Below are positions 34,789 through 43,488 of a DNA stretch of 64,000 bases, piece after piece (positions within the stretch are counted from its first letter, which is position 1; every line of letters begins with the position of its first letter). Both the position numbers and the translations under genes were made by a program. The notes under the pieces are model-generated. The model saw only the letters and a program-made list of their open reading frames with translations. It ran no database searches and was not told the DNA's origin. The DNA lies in contig JAJFKA010000129.1 in the NCBI GenBank assembly GCA_021773555.1, forward strand, positions 1 to 64,000. The letters run 5' to 3'. This DNA is from Gammaproteobacteria bacterium. GTDB taxonomy: Bacteria > Pseudomonadota > Gammaproteobacteria > Pseudomonadales > Azotimanducaceae.

Positions 34789-36909
34789 ATGTTGAGCGAT
34801 GAACTCAAGGCCGAAATCCAGGCCGCATACACTGAATTGCTCGCGCAGAAAGGCTACAAGGCCAGGTACTGCCAGCGATTGATGATTGCTGACATCGCAC
34901 GCACGGTAGGCGGGGTTGAGCTTGATGAAGACGGTCGGGTTAGTTCTGAGCACAGAATATGTGTGGTTGAAGCTGGTACGGGTACCGGTAAAACCGTTGC
35001 TTATGCGATTGCCGCACTGCCGATAGCCAGGGCTCTGGGCAAGCGTCTGGTCATTGCCACGGCAACCATCGCGTTGCAGGAACAGATTGTAAACCTCGAT
35101 TTACCTGATATACGAAAACATGCGGGTCTGGATTTTTCCTATGTGCTGGCCAAGGGCAGACGTCGCTATCTGTGTCTTTCCCGTCTGGATCTTGCGATGC
35201 AGGAGATTGGTTCGCTGAATCAGACGTTGTCGCTCTATGATGACGAAAGATTCGATCCGGAAGAATCGCACCGGATCATCTACCAGAATATGATGGAGAG
35301 CCTGGGTCGAGGTGATTGGGACGGTGATCGGGATTCATGGCCTGAAGCGATAGAAAATGCCCCCTGGTTTCGAGTCAGTACAGATCATGTGCAGTGTACC
35401 GGACGCCAGTGCTCCCATTACGAAAACTGCTTTTTTTACAAAGCACGGGAAAGGGTTCACAAGGTCGATTGCATTGTCACCAACCACGATCTGGTGCTTG
35501 CGGACCTGATGATGGGCGGTGGTGCAGTGCTACCCGCGCCTGAAGATACCATCTACATTTTTGATGAAGGGCACCACCTGCCTGAGAAGGCGGGTAATCA
35601 CTTTTCGAGCTTTATCGGGCTGCGCGCCTCCCAGGGTTGGCTGGCACAGATTCCTGCGACGCTGTTGCAGATTAGTGCCGAGATGGAAGAAATAGGTGCC
35701 TTGCCTCAGGCCCAGGATCAATTTGAGCGTGCAGTTGATGACACGATTCTCGCGCTTGGTGAGATGGTAATTGTGCTTGAACCGCTCCAGGAAGCGGCCA
35801 GCCACGATGATGGTAGTTGGCAATACAGATTCCCACTCGGCCAGGTCGAGCAAGCCATTACCCAACTGAGCGTCGAGATGTTGCAGCGGTTTCACCGATT
35901 GCTGGGGCTGGTTGAGGATCTTGTTTCGGCATTGACGGAGCGTATGGAGGCGAGCGATGGTTCGGACCGTGAACGCTGCGAATACTGGGTGCCGGTCATA
36001 TCAGCGATGGCGGCGAGGATTGAGGCGGGTGGTGCACTCTGGCGTAGCTACTCCCGGCCCGATGATAACCGTAAACCTCCGGTTGCCCGCTGGCTTGTCT
36101 TCCGTGAGGCGAGCAACACTGAAGGCACAGAAATTCAATTGAACGCCTGCCCGATATCGGTCAGTGAGACGCTGGCGGAACTGTTGTGGTCCCGCGCCTA
36201 TGCGGCCGTCATTACCTCAGCGACATTGTCTGTGGCGGGTGACTTCCGGCGCTATCGCGAGAAGGCTGGTATCGCCGCAGAAAATTTGTTTGATGCCTTA
36301 CCGAGCCCTTTCAATTTCCACGAACAGGCGGAACTGATCATTCCGACCATGGTCAGTGACCCCAGGGATGCAGAGGCGCACACGCTGGAGCTCTCCCGGA
36401 TGTTACCGGAAATACTCAAGGGGGATGCCGGCTCTCTGGTTTTGTTCACTTCCTGGCGGCAGATGCTGGCGGTAGTTGATGACATTGATCCTGTTTTTGC
36501 AGTCAATGTACTTGCCCAGGGAACACTCTCAAAGGCTGAAATTGTCAGCCAGCACAAACAACGAATCGACGCCGGGGGCGTCAGCTGCATATTTGGTCTC
36601 GCCAGCTTCGCTGAAGGGATTGATCTGCCGGGTGCTTATTGCAGCCATGTGGTTATCGCCAAAATTCCTTTCGCCGTACCCAATGACCCCGTGGGTGCGA
36701 CGCTGAGCGAATGGATAGAGGCGGCAGGGGGTAATTCATTTGAGGAAGTGATGATTCCAGACGCCGCGCTTAAGCTGGTTCAGGCCTGTGGTCGACTGCT
36801 TCGAACCGAGTCGGATCAGGGACGCATTACCATCACCGACAAGCGATTGGTCCAGCAGCGCTATGGTGCGCGGTTGCTGCAAGCACTACCTGCATTCCGG
36901 CGTGGTTGA
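34789..36909 (+). CDS. dinG: ATP-dependent DNA helicase DinG-type
   Basis: 706 residues, about the length of E. coli DinG. Walker A is EAGTGTGKT (Lys68); the DEAH-box variant is IFDEGHHL. Four cysteines in the iron-sulfur domain are at 129, 203, 208 and 214 (RRRYLCL; CTGRQCSHYENCFF), as needed for a 4Fe-4S cluster. Motifs V-VI are GLASFAEGIDLPG and QACGRLLRTESDQGRI. DinG unwinds D-loops, R-loops and forked DNA. It stands alone, divergent from the sugar dehydrogenase. Confidence 0.93.
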   Translation: MLSDELKAEIQAAYTELLAQKGYKARYCQRLMIADIARTVGGVELDEDGRVSSEHRICVVEAGTGTGKTVAYAIAALPIARALGKRLVIATATIALQEQIVNLDLPDIRKHAGLDFSYVLAKGRRRYLCLSRLDLAMQEIGSLNQTLSLYDDERFDPEESHRIIYQNMMESLGRGDWDGDRDSWPEAIENAPWFRVSTDHVQCTGRQCSHYENCFFYKARERVHKVDCIVTNHDLVLADLMMGGGAVLPAPEDTIYIFDEGHHLPEKAGNHFSSFIGLRASQGWLAQIPATLLQISAEMEEIGALPQAQDQFERAVDDTILALGEMVIVLEPLQEAASHDDGSWQYRFPLGQVEQAITQLSVEMLQRFHRLLGLVEDLVSALTERMEASDGSDRERCEYWVPVISAMAARIEAGGALWRSYSRPDDNRKPPVARWLVFREASNTEGTEIQLNACPISVSETLAELLWSRAYAAVITSATLSVAGDFRRYREKAGIAAENLFDALPSPFNFHEQAELIIPTMVSDPRDAEAHTLELSRMLPEILKGDAGSLVLFTSWRQMLAVVDDIDPVFAVNVLAQGTLSKAEIVSQHKQRIDAGGVSCIFGLASFAEGIDLPGAYCSHVVIAKIPFAVPNDPVGATLSEWIEAAGGNSFEEVMIPDAALKLVQACGRLLRTESDQGRITITDKRLVQQRYGARLLQALPAFRRG

Positions 36910-37016
36910 GGCAAGCGCAGTGGGGGTGAATGCGTAACCTGACCGGGTTCAGCTTAAATTCAGTCTGCACAAACTAGGATGGCCCCTGTTGATTGTTAAT
37001 AGCCGAGGGGATTGAT

Positions 37017-37559
37017 ATGACATCAAAAGTTTTGAAAATTGGTAAGGGGATCGGATTGTTGCTGGCCCTCCAGGTAAGTCAGGCGGGTGCGTCGGGAAAT
37101 ATCGAGTATGACTATGCCACGGTGATTGACGCTGAGCCCATATTCCAGACAGTTCAGATCAGTGAACCGCGCCGGCAGTGCTGGCAGGAGCAGGTTAGAT
37201 ACCGCGATGGATACTCAAATGGGGGTACCGCTGTACAGACCGTGATGGGTGGTGTGATCGGTGGCGCGCTTGGTAATGCCGTCGGTCATCGCAAACGTAA
37301 TCGTCAGGTAGGTGCTGTGGTCGGCGCCGTTCTGGGGGCGACAATTAGCAACGCTTATGCGAGTAAGCGGAAGCGTTACGATGAGGGTTTGTATGTGAAT
37401 GAGGAAGTCTGCGAAATTGTCGAGGAATCCCACATGGAGGAGCAAATCGTAGGATACAATGTGCGTTACCGATACAGTAACTCGACGTACACAACTCGCA
37501 CTGATGTTGACCCGGGTGATACCATCAAGGTTCGCATAGCTATTTCACCCGTTTTATAA
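37017..37559 (+). CDS. Glycine-zipper 2TM domain protein
   Basis: 180 residues from ATG 37017 with GAGGGG at 37005-37010. It has a signal peptide (KIGKGIGLLLALQVSQAGAS) and a glycine zipper, TVMGGVIGGALGNAVGHRKRN then VGAVVGAVLGATISNAY, as in Rick_17kDa/SlyB-like envelope proteins. The mature protein is Tyr- and Arg-rich and ends in a beta-rich domain (VGYNVRYRYSNSTYTTRTDVDPGD). It has no lipobox. Envelope structure or stress is the likely sphere; it is 16 bases upstream of the PepSY gene. Confidence 0.8.
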   Translation: MTSKVLKIGKGIGLLLALQVSQAGASGNIEYDYATVIDAEPIFQTVQISEPRRQCWQEQVRYRDGYSNGGTAVQTVMGGVIGGALGNAVGHRKRNRQVGAVVGAVLGATISNAYASKRKRYDEGLYVNEEVCEIVEESHMEEQIVGYNVRYRYSNSTYTTRTDVDPGDTIKVRIAISPVL

Positions 37560-37575
37560 AGGCAGGATTGACTTA

Positions 37576-37887
37576 ATGCGCTGCTTGTTAATATATATTG
37601 TGCTATTACTGCCACTGGTCATGCCCGTGAACGCCGTGGCAAGGCCCGCCTACTTTGGTGAGTTGTCGGCGAACAGCCCGGCAAATCTGCTGCCTAACCA
37701 GAAAGCCAGAATCGGTAACAAGCAGGCTGCGAGCATGGTGAAGCAGCGTTACAAGGCCAGTAAAATTCTTTCCATCAATATGATTGAGAGCCAGGGCCCA
37801 CCAGTCTACAGGGTCAAAACCCTCTCCGCGTCCGGCATCGTCAAGTATGTCTTTGTAGACGGTACCACCGGGGAAATTTTTGAGTAG
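37576..37887 (+). CDS. PepSY-domain exported protein
   Basis: 103 residues with signal peptide (MRCLLIYIVLLLPLVMPVNAVA). The rest is one PepSY-type domain, KQAASMVKQRYKASKILSINM followed by PVYRVKTLSASGIVKYVFVDGTTGEIFE. Single PepSY proteins often sit beside PhoP/PhoQ-type two-component genes, as here (3 bases before the response regulator), and are thought to act in the periplasm on the sensor or on peptidases. Confidence 0.83.
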   Translation: MRCLLIYIVLLLPLVMPVNAVARPAYFGELSANSPANLLPNQKARIGNKQAASMVKQRYKASKILSINMIESQGPPVYRVKTLSASGIVKYVFVDGTTGEIFE

Positions 37888-37890
37888 CCT

Positions 37891-38574
37891 ATGAGCCGGC
37901 ACCTATTATTGGTTGAAGACGAAATGAAATTGCGAAACCAGCTTCAGGAGTTGCTGGAGCGCAATCTGTTCAGCGTCGATGCTTGTGAAGATGGCTCGGC
38001 AGGTATGCATTTTGGTCTGAAGTATCATTACGATATTGCGGTCATCGATCTTGGATTGCCCAGGGTATCCGGTATCGAAATCATTGAGCGCATGCGCGCT
38101 GAAGGGAAAGACTGCCCGATTTTGATCCTCACAGCCCGGGGTGACTGGAAAGATAAAGTGGACGGTTTGAGCGCAGGTGCAGACGACTATCTCGTTAAAC
38201 CATTTCACGTACAGGAATTCCTTGCCAGGATAAATGCACTGATACGTCGGGCATCAGGTAAGCTCAAATCTGTCCTGGAATTTGGACCGCTGCAACTTGA
38301 TACCAGAGCCAAGCAGGTTAAAGTGGATGACGCCAGTGTTGACCTGACTGCTTACGAATTTAACTTGCTCCAGTATTTAATGATGCGCCCTGGTGAAGTC
38401 GTCTCGAAGACAGAACTCACTGAGCATTTGTACGATCAGGACTTTGACAGGGACAGCAATGTTATCGAGGTTTTTGTGGGAAGATTGAGGAAAAAGATCG
38501 ATCCCGAAAATAGCCTGAAGCCGATTGCTACTGTTCGAGGTCAGGGTTATCGGTTCACACCAGCCAACATCTGA
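37891..38574 (+). CDS. OmpR/PhoP-type response regulator
   Basis: 227 residues. Receiver domain 1-120 with acidic pocket VEDE, phosphoacceptor Asp53 (AVIDLGLP), TARGD switch and Lys in DYLVKPF; winged-helix DNA-binding domain 130-227 with ELTEHLYDQDFDRDSNVIEVFVGRLRKKI and RGQGYRFTP. It is encoded between the PepSY protein and its sensor kinase, with no gap to the latter. Signals are unknown, but PhoP-like systems usually sense divalent cations or envelope stress. Confidence 0.93.
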   Translation: MSRHLLLVEDEMKLRNQLQELLERNLFSVDACEDGSAGMHFGLKYHYDIAVIDLGLPRVSGIEIIERMRAEGKDCPILILTARGDWKDKVDGLSAGADDYLVKPFHVQEFLARINALIRRASGKLKSVLEFGPLQLDTRAKQVKVDDASVDLTAYEFNLLQYLMMRPGEVVSKTELTEHLYDQDFDRDSNVIEVFVGRLRKKIDPENSLKPIATVRGQGYRFTPANI

Positions 38575-39957
38575 TTGGTGAATAAAGCCTACTCACTCCG
38601 GGCAAGAATGCTGCTTTCTGCGGCGCTGGTGTTGATTTTGTTTCTTGGCCTGATGGGATTTGTACTTGACCGGGCATTCCAGAGAAGTGCTGCCCAGTCG
38701 GTTGAGGAAAAATTGCTCATCCACATTTATGGATTACTGGCCGTCAGTGAAGAAACCGATGGTCAGCTATTCCTGCCGGAACAATTGCAGGAACCCCGGT
38801 TTAATAGCCTCGGATCCGGATTACATGCGATAGTGCTGGATCAACTCGGTACAGAGTTATGGCAGAGTCCTTCAGCACTCGATCAGCCAACGGTAGCCAT
38901 TAGCGATGAGTTACCCACCGAAACACTTGTTACCGGATTACCGGCATTCGGCAGGATCAGTTCGGACGCCGCTCACTCGCAGTTTTACCTGGTGTACAAA
39001 ATTCTCTGGCAAAGTGCCGATGACAAAATCACTCCTTATGTCTATGTCGTCGTGGAAGACTCGGGTCCCTACGAAAATGAGATCACCGGATTTCGGAATG
39101 CCCTGTGGGGCTGGTTACTCGGCGGTGTATTGATGCTGGTGCTGGTTCAGGGGGTCATCATGCGCTGGAGCCTGAAACCCCTGGCTTCGCTGGCGGATGA
39201 CCTGAAAGCCATTGAAGACGGGCATCAGGAATACCTGCAAAACGTATATCCCAACGAGATTGAGGGAGTCACCCGGAATCTGAATTTGTTGCTGGCCAGT
39301 GAGCGTCAGCAACGAGAACGATATCGAACGACGCTCGCAGACCTCGCTCATAGTTTGAAGACCCCGCTGGCAATATTGCAGGGTGCGTCGGCACAGTTGG
39401 AGACAAGTGAATCACGGAGCGAGCTATCGGAAATCACAGATACATTCGAAGATCAGATTCGACGCATGGACGAGATTGTTTCCTACCAGTTGCAGAAAGC
39501 CGTCACCAGTGGCACAACATTGATCAGCCAGTCACTTGACGTCGGGCCTGTGGTCGAAAGACTGGTAGCTGCGATGCGCCGGGTTTATGCCGGAAAGGAA
39601 CTCAACATCCGCTCGGTCATCGAAGCGTGTAGTTTTTTTGGGGATGAACGAGACTTGATGGAGTTGTTAGGTAATATTGTCGACAACGCCTGCAAGTACG
39701 GGCAACGGCAGGTCGTTTTGAATGTTAGTCCCGGAGAGACCGCGGGTCTGATGCTCATCGTTGAAGACGATGGTGGGGGTATTTCAGTGCAGGATCGAGA
39801 GCGGGTGCTGCGTCGAGGTGAACGACTCGATACTCAAGAGACTGGTCAGGGAATTGGTCTGGCTGTCGTGTATGAGATCGTGTCACGCTATAACGGTACT
39901 ATTGAACTGGGTGAATCAAAGCTGGGTGGCGCAAGAGTAACGATCAGCTTGCCGTGA
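38575..39957 (+). CDS. Sensor histidine kinase (PhoQ-like)
   Basis: 460 residues. The start is TTG 38575 or GTG 38578, directly abutting the regulator. Two membrane helices (about 11-31 and 177-196) border a periplasmic sensor of about 145 residues; a HAMP-like segment follows. The H-box is [15 protein letters not shown] with His259; ATP-binding boxes are [17 protein letters not shown] and GQGIGLAVV. The sensor is acidic, which would fit cation sensing, but this is speculative. Confidence 0.92.
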   Translation: MVNKAYSLRARMLLSAALVLILFLGLMGFVLDRAFQRSAAQSVEEKLLIHIYGLLAVSEETDGQLFLPEQLQEPRFNSLGSGLHAIVLDQLGTELWQSPSALDQPTVAISDELPTETLVTGLPAFGRISSDAAHSQFYLVYKILWQSADDKITPYVYVVVEDSGPYENEITGFRNALWGWLLGGVLMLVLVQGVIMRWSLKPLASLADDLKAIEDGHQEYLQNVYPNEIEGVTRNLNLLLASERQQRERYRTTLADLAHSLKTPLAILQGASAQLETSESRSELSEITDTFEDQIRRMDEIVSYQLQKAVTSGTTLISQSLDVGPVVERLVAAMRRVYAGKELNIRSVIEACSFFGDERDLMELLGNIVDNACKYGQRQVVLNVSPGETAGLMLIVEDDGGGISVQDRERVLRRGERLDTQETGQGIGLAVVYEIVSRYNGTIELGESKLGGARVTISLP

Positions 39958-40025
39958 GCAGCAGCTTTAGGATCAGCTCCGGCAACGAGGTAACACCTGG
40001 CCAGGAATCTTTACCCAGGTCCTCA

Positions 40026-40841
40026 TCAGTCGAAAAACCGACGCAGACAATAGAAAGTCAGCCACAGAAACCCCAGAGGCAGCAGCACGCTGCGAATCAG
40101 CATGATGACGATCAGCTGGACAATGGCTACCGCCGTGAGCTCTGTAATGCTCTGCAGTTCATCAACGTCAATGATTGATTTTGCCGCATCCCACAGCCCT
40201 GACAGGATACCCTTTGATTTGATTGCTTCATCGTAGCGTTCGCGAACCTGTTGCAACTGGTCCCTGGCCAGGTCCAGTGTGCTCAGTGCCTGTTGTTGGT
40301 GCTGGTCGAAGTACACGGTGTCCAGGGTCCAGCAGACGCCTACCTCCAGCACGAGCACGAATCGGACCAGAATAATGAGCCCCAGCAGCCGTTTGAACCA
40401 GTCAGGCAACTTCCGACCGCCCAGCCAGGCGAGATACGTGCCAATCAGGGCGATCGTAACGAGGACCTTGGCAAAAATGCTGGTGGTTGCTGTCAGAATG
40501 ATTTGTTGCAGGCCAAGCGCAGCAAGACTGTAGAGCACAAATCCCGAAAATCGTTCAACCAGGTCATTGAGCGGATCGAGAATCTCGCCAAAGTGAACCG
40601 CGACACCGGCGCCAAGGCTTACGCTGACCTCAATTGATTGGATTACCGAAATCAGTGCATTGATTCCCCGGGCTGAAGCGTAGATCAGAAGATTATCGGT
40701 GAGCGAAATGGCAAGGTAATCAGCCGCCTGGACATCCAGGAATGGCACCCAGTTCAACATCAGGGTCAGCAACAGTGCGATACCGGCAGCATATTTTATA
40801 CCGGGATAGTGCGCTGGCAGTTGTACGGTCGTGGGTGACAT
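40026..40841 (-). CDS. Polytopic membrane protein, 271 aa, function unknown
   Basis: Hydrophobic segments are visible at about 17-38, 45-65, 100-118, 121-140, 150-175 and 238-268. Between segments 5 and 6 is a helical, charged loop (STLDLARDQLQQVRERYDEAIKSKG) that may form a coiled coil outside the membrane. I do not recognise the family. It converges with the histidine kinase and is separated from the desuccinylase-family gene by a region with strong hairpins. Confidence 0.7.
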   Translation of the reverse strand: MSPTTVQLPAHYPGIKYAAGIALLLTLMLNWVPFLDVQAADYLAISLTDNLLIYASARGINALISVIQSIEVSVSLGAGVAVHFGEILDPLNDLVERFSGFVLYSLAALGLQQIILTATTSIFAKVLVTIALIGTYLAWLGGRKLPDWFKRLLGLIILVRFVLVLEVGVCWTLDTVYFDQHQQQALSTLDLARDQLQQVRERYDEAIKSKGILSGLWDAAKSIIDVDELQSITELTAVAIVQLIVIMLIRSVLLPLGFLWLTFYCLRRFFD

Positions 40842-40877
40842 GGTCAGGGTTAGATACCGGATTGGCGGAGCGTTATC

Positions 40878-40913
40878 CCAGGCACGCCCTGATCCAAATC
40901 AGGGCTTGCCTGG
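40878..40913. repeat. Long hairpin (15-bp stem, one mismatch, 4-base loop)
   Basis: CCAGGCA and GCCCTGAT (40878-40893, C40885 unpaired) pair with ATCAGGGC and TGCCTGG (40898-40913, T40906 unpaired) around CCAA. No T-tract follows on either strand, so it is not a classical terminator. A REP-type element or a 3'-end stabiliser of the minus-strand transcript is possible. A second short stem, GCGGGA/TCCCGC, is at 40965-40981. Confidence 0.7.
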
Positions 40914-41020
40914 CGTTAGCGGTGAAACAGCCACTTGAACAACAATGTTAGCAAACAATCATCTGCGGGATTCGTTCCCGCCTATAAACCGGACGAGTAT
41001 CAGGTCTGATTACACGCCAG

Positions 41021-42055
41021 TTAGTCAATCTTGACCGCGTTGTCCATTTCGAACTCTTCGACACCGGCTTTCACTTCGGAGGAATCCGCCTCGAAGCGTG
41101 CTACATGGAACAGCGCGTCTCCCTCATTAACCAGCGGAATGTTGGTACGGCCGATAATAATCCCGGTATAGCGGGATGGAACCGGCACCCTGACCTGATC
41201 GAAAAGGCTGGATGGATCAAAAATGGCACCTAACTCTCCACCGGAAACGACCCGGTCACCCAGTTTTTTGCGTGGCCGGAACAATCCGCTGGCAGTTGCT
41301 CTGACCCAGCTGCTGGAGCGGGCGATAAAAGGTTCAAACTTTGAGGCACTTTCTCGTTTTGGTGGCCGAATCATATTGAGTGCCTGCATCACATTGACAA
41401 TGCCCTTGATCCCGGCGCGTATTGACAGTTCATCAAATCTGAGTGCCTCGCCTGCCTCGTAAAGCAGCAATTTCACGCCCGCGTGGGCGGCCTCTGCCCG
41501 CATCGACCCATCGCGCAGATTCGCGTTAATCAGCACTGGCACCCCAAAAGCCATGGCCAAATTGCTGGTTTCCTCGTCATCCAGGTCGGCACGAATCTGC
41601 GGTAGATTCGAACGGTGCATCGCGCCTGTGTGCAGGTCAATGCCATATTGGCATTGGCTAACGACCTCGGTCAGCAGGACGTGCCCTAACCTCGCTGCCA
41701 TGGAGCCGGTTTCGCTACCCGGGAATGAGCGGTTCAGATCCCGGCCATCCGGCAGGTAGCGCGAATGCTGAATCATGCCATAAGGATTAACGAATGGAAT
41801 GCAGACGAGACACCCGCGAAGGGTTCGAAATTGTCGAATGGCCAGTAATCGCCGTAGAATCTCGACACCATTCAACTCGTCGCCGTGAATTGCGGCAGTG
41901 ATAAACAGTCGCGGACCATCATGTCGCCCGTTGATGACGTGTACCGGCAGGCGCATTTCGTTGCTGGTGTATAAGCTGCCAATGGGCAAGGGTATCATCC
42001 GTCGCTCACCCGGTTTGACGACAACACCGCCGATTGTAATTGGACTTCCCGCCAT
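41021..42055 (-). CDS. Succinylglutamate desuccinylase/aspartoacylase family protein
   Basis: 344 residues. The zinc-peptidase-like motif is FITAAIHGDELNGVEILRRL (His and Glu ligands) with the later His in CQYGIDLHTGAMHRSNLPQIR, and NPYGMIQHSRYLPDGRDLNRSFPG in between. The C-terminal beta domain ends with EGDALFHVARFE. The gene is last in a three-gene minus-strand set with RimK and a retropepsin-like protease; this trio recurs in gammaproteobacteria. The physiological substrate, perhaps a glutamylated or N-acylated molecule, is not known. Confidence 0.86.
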   Translation of the reverse strand: MAGSPITIGGVVVKPGERRMIPLPIGSLYTSNEMRLPVHVINGRHDGPRLFITAAIHGDELNGVEILRRLLAIRQFRTLRGCLVCIPFVNPYGMIQHSRYLPDGRDLNRSFPGSETGSMAARLGHVLLTEVVSQCQYGIDLHTGAMHRSNLPQIRADLDDEETSNLAMAFGVPVLINANLRDGSMRAEAAHAGVKLLLYEAGEALRFDELSIRAGIKGIVNVMQALNMIRPPKRESASKFEPFIARSSSWVRATASGLFRPRKKLGDRVVSGGELGAIFDPSSLFDQVRVPVPSRYTGIIIGRTNIPLVNEGDALFHVARFEADSSEVKAGVEEFEMDNAVKID

Positions 42056-42064
42056 AACGAATGC

Positions 42065-42976
42065 CTATCCCGTGCCTTTAGTTTTGTTCTTGTTTGGTTT
42101 TGCATTGGTCTCGATGAACTCGATTATCATGCCAGCCACGTCCCTGGCGGTCGCTTCCTCGATGCCACCCAGCCCTGGCGATGAGTTAACTTCCATCACC
42201 AGGGGACCACGGCTTGATCTGAGCAGGTCAACACCGCAGACATTCAGGCCCATGGCCTTGGCAGCACTTGCAGCTGTCGCACGCTCTGCCCGGGTTATCT
42301 TGACCAGTGCTGCAGAACCTCCACGGTGCAGATTTGAGCGAAACTCTCCCTCTGCAGCCTGTCGTTGCATGGCTGCGATGACCTTGCCACCTACCATAAA
42401 ACAACGGATATCGGCACCACCGGCTTCTTTGATGAACTCCTGTACGAGGATGTCCGCATTAAGACCCATAAACGCCTGGATGACACTTTCCGCGGCTTTT
42501 CTAGTTTCTGCGAGTACCACTCCGATGCCCTGGGTACCTTCGAGTAACTTAATCACCAGCGGTGCACCACCGACCTCTCGAATGATACCGGCAATGTCTG
42601 TTGCAGAATTGGCAAAGGCAGTGACCGGAATACCGATGTTCTTGCGGGACAACAATTGCAACGAACGCAGCTTGTCGCGAGAGCGGGTAATGGCTACCGA
42701 CTCGTTGACGCAGTAAGCACCCATCATCTCGAATTGTCTGACCACGGCTGTGCCGTAAAATGTGACCGAGGCACCTATCCGGGGTATGACCGCGTCAAAG
42801 TAGGATTTTGAGAATTCCTCATCGCGGTAGTGCAAGGTAGGATTGTCAGAACTGATATCCATAAAACATTGCAGGTGATCGAGTACCCTGACCTCGTGGC
42901 CCCGTGCTTCTGCAGCCTGAACAAGCCGATGGGTGGAATATATTTTCTTATTTCTGGAAAGGATGGCAATTCGCAT
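42065..42976 (-). CDS. rimK: RimK-type ATP-grasp glutamate ligase
   Basis: 303 residues from ATG 42976; upstream in-frame codons give no RimK-like sequence. It matches RimK from [29 protein letters not shown] through [12 protein letters not shown]-type ATP-binding segments, SDK-like loops, and the metal-binding [17 protein letters not shown]. coli RimK adds glutamates to the C-terminus of ribosomal protein S6 and makes poly-alpha-glutamate. The protein has 303 residues against about 300 for E. coli RimK. It is 9 bases from the desuccinylase-family gene. Confidence 0.93.
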   Translation of the reverse strand: MRIAILSRNKKIYSTHRLVQAAEARGHEVRVLDHLQCFMDISSDNPTLHYRDEEFSKSYFDAVIPRIGASVTFYGTAVVRQFEMMGAYCVNESVAITRSRDKLRSLQLLSRKNIGIPVTAFANSATDIAGIIREVGGAPLVIKLLEGTQGIGVVLAETRKAAESVIQAFMGLNADILVQEFIKEAGGADIRCFMVGGKVIAAMQRQAAEGEFRSNLHRGGSAALVKITRAERATAASAAKAMGLNVCGVDLLRSSRGPLVMEVNSSPGLGGIEEATARDVAGMIIEFIETNAKPNKNKTKGTG

Positions 42977-42993
42977 CGCGCGTTCTCGACAAT

Positions 42994-43425
42994 TCAGGGA
43001 TGGAGATAACTTCTGGCAGAATCTACGAGAAAGTGCTTGTTGAGGATATTCCTTCCTACAAGACACCGATAGCGCATATTGTCCCGGCTGGTTAGCGTGA
43101 ATTCTACACAAAAGCTCAGGCCCGCGATATCAACGTCTGTTTCTATCACAAAGCGTTCCTCTTCGTGTCCACCGGAATCTCTGACGATTCGTCGGTCCTT
43201 GAGAGGTGTCTCACAGTGGACTTCGAAGTTGTTTGAATCCTGATCAGGATGCAGTCCGAACTTTATCCACGGCATGCCATCACGTTCGAAAGTTTCTGTG
43301 TAAAACGCATGCAGCGAACAGGTTTTTGCACCCGTATCAACCTTGCCGACAATGGGTTGTGGGCAGAGCGATGGAAATGTCAGGCGCTCTTTGCGACCGA
43401 TGATAATTTTATTTTTGCGAGCCAT
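42994..43425 (-). CDS. Retropepsin-like 'ATP-dependent zinc protease' family protein (RimB-like)
   Basis: 143 residues from ATG 43425. [15 protein letters not shown] (Asp30) is a retropepsin-type DTGA motif, and [18 protein letters not shown] closes the fold. The family name (ATP-dependent zinc protease) is historical; the fold is that of a single-domain aspartic protease that would dimerise. In Pseudomonas a relative, RimB, works with RimK in S6 modification. Here it is 17 bases upstream of rimK, so a role in trimming glutamylated tails is plausible but inferred. Confidence 0.85.
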   Translation of the reverse strand: MARKNKIIIGRKERLTFPSLCPQPIVGKVDTGAKTCSLHAFYTETFERDGMPWIKFGLHPDQDSNNFEVHCETPLKDRRIVRDSGGHEEERFVIETDVDIAGLSFCVEFTLTSRDNMRYRCLVGRNILNKHFLVDSARSYLHP

Positions 43426-43488
43426 GGCGGGGATTATCGCATCAAGTGATGCCGCAGTAGCAGAGATTCTCACAGATTTATTTTTGGT

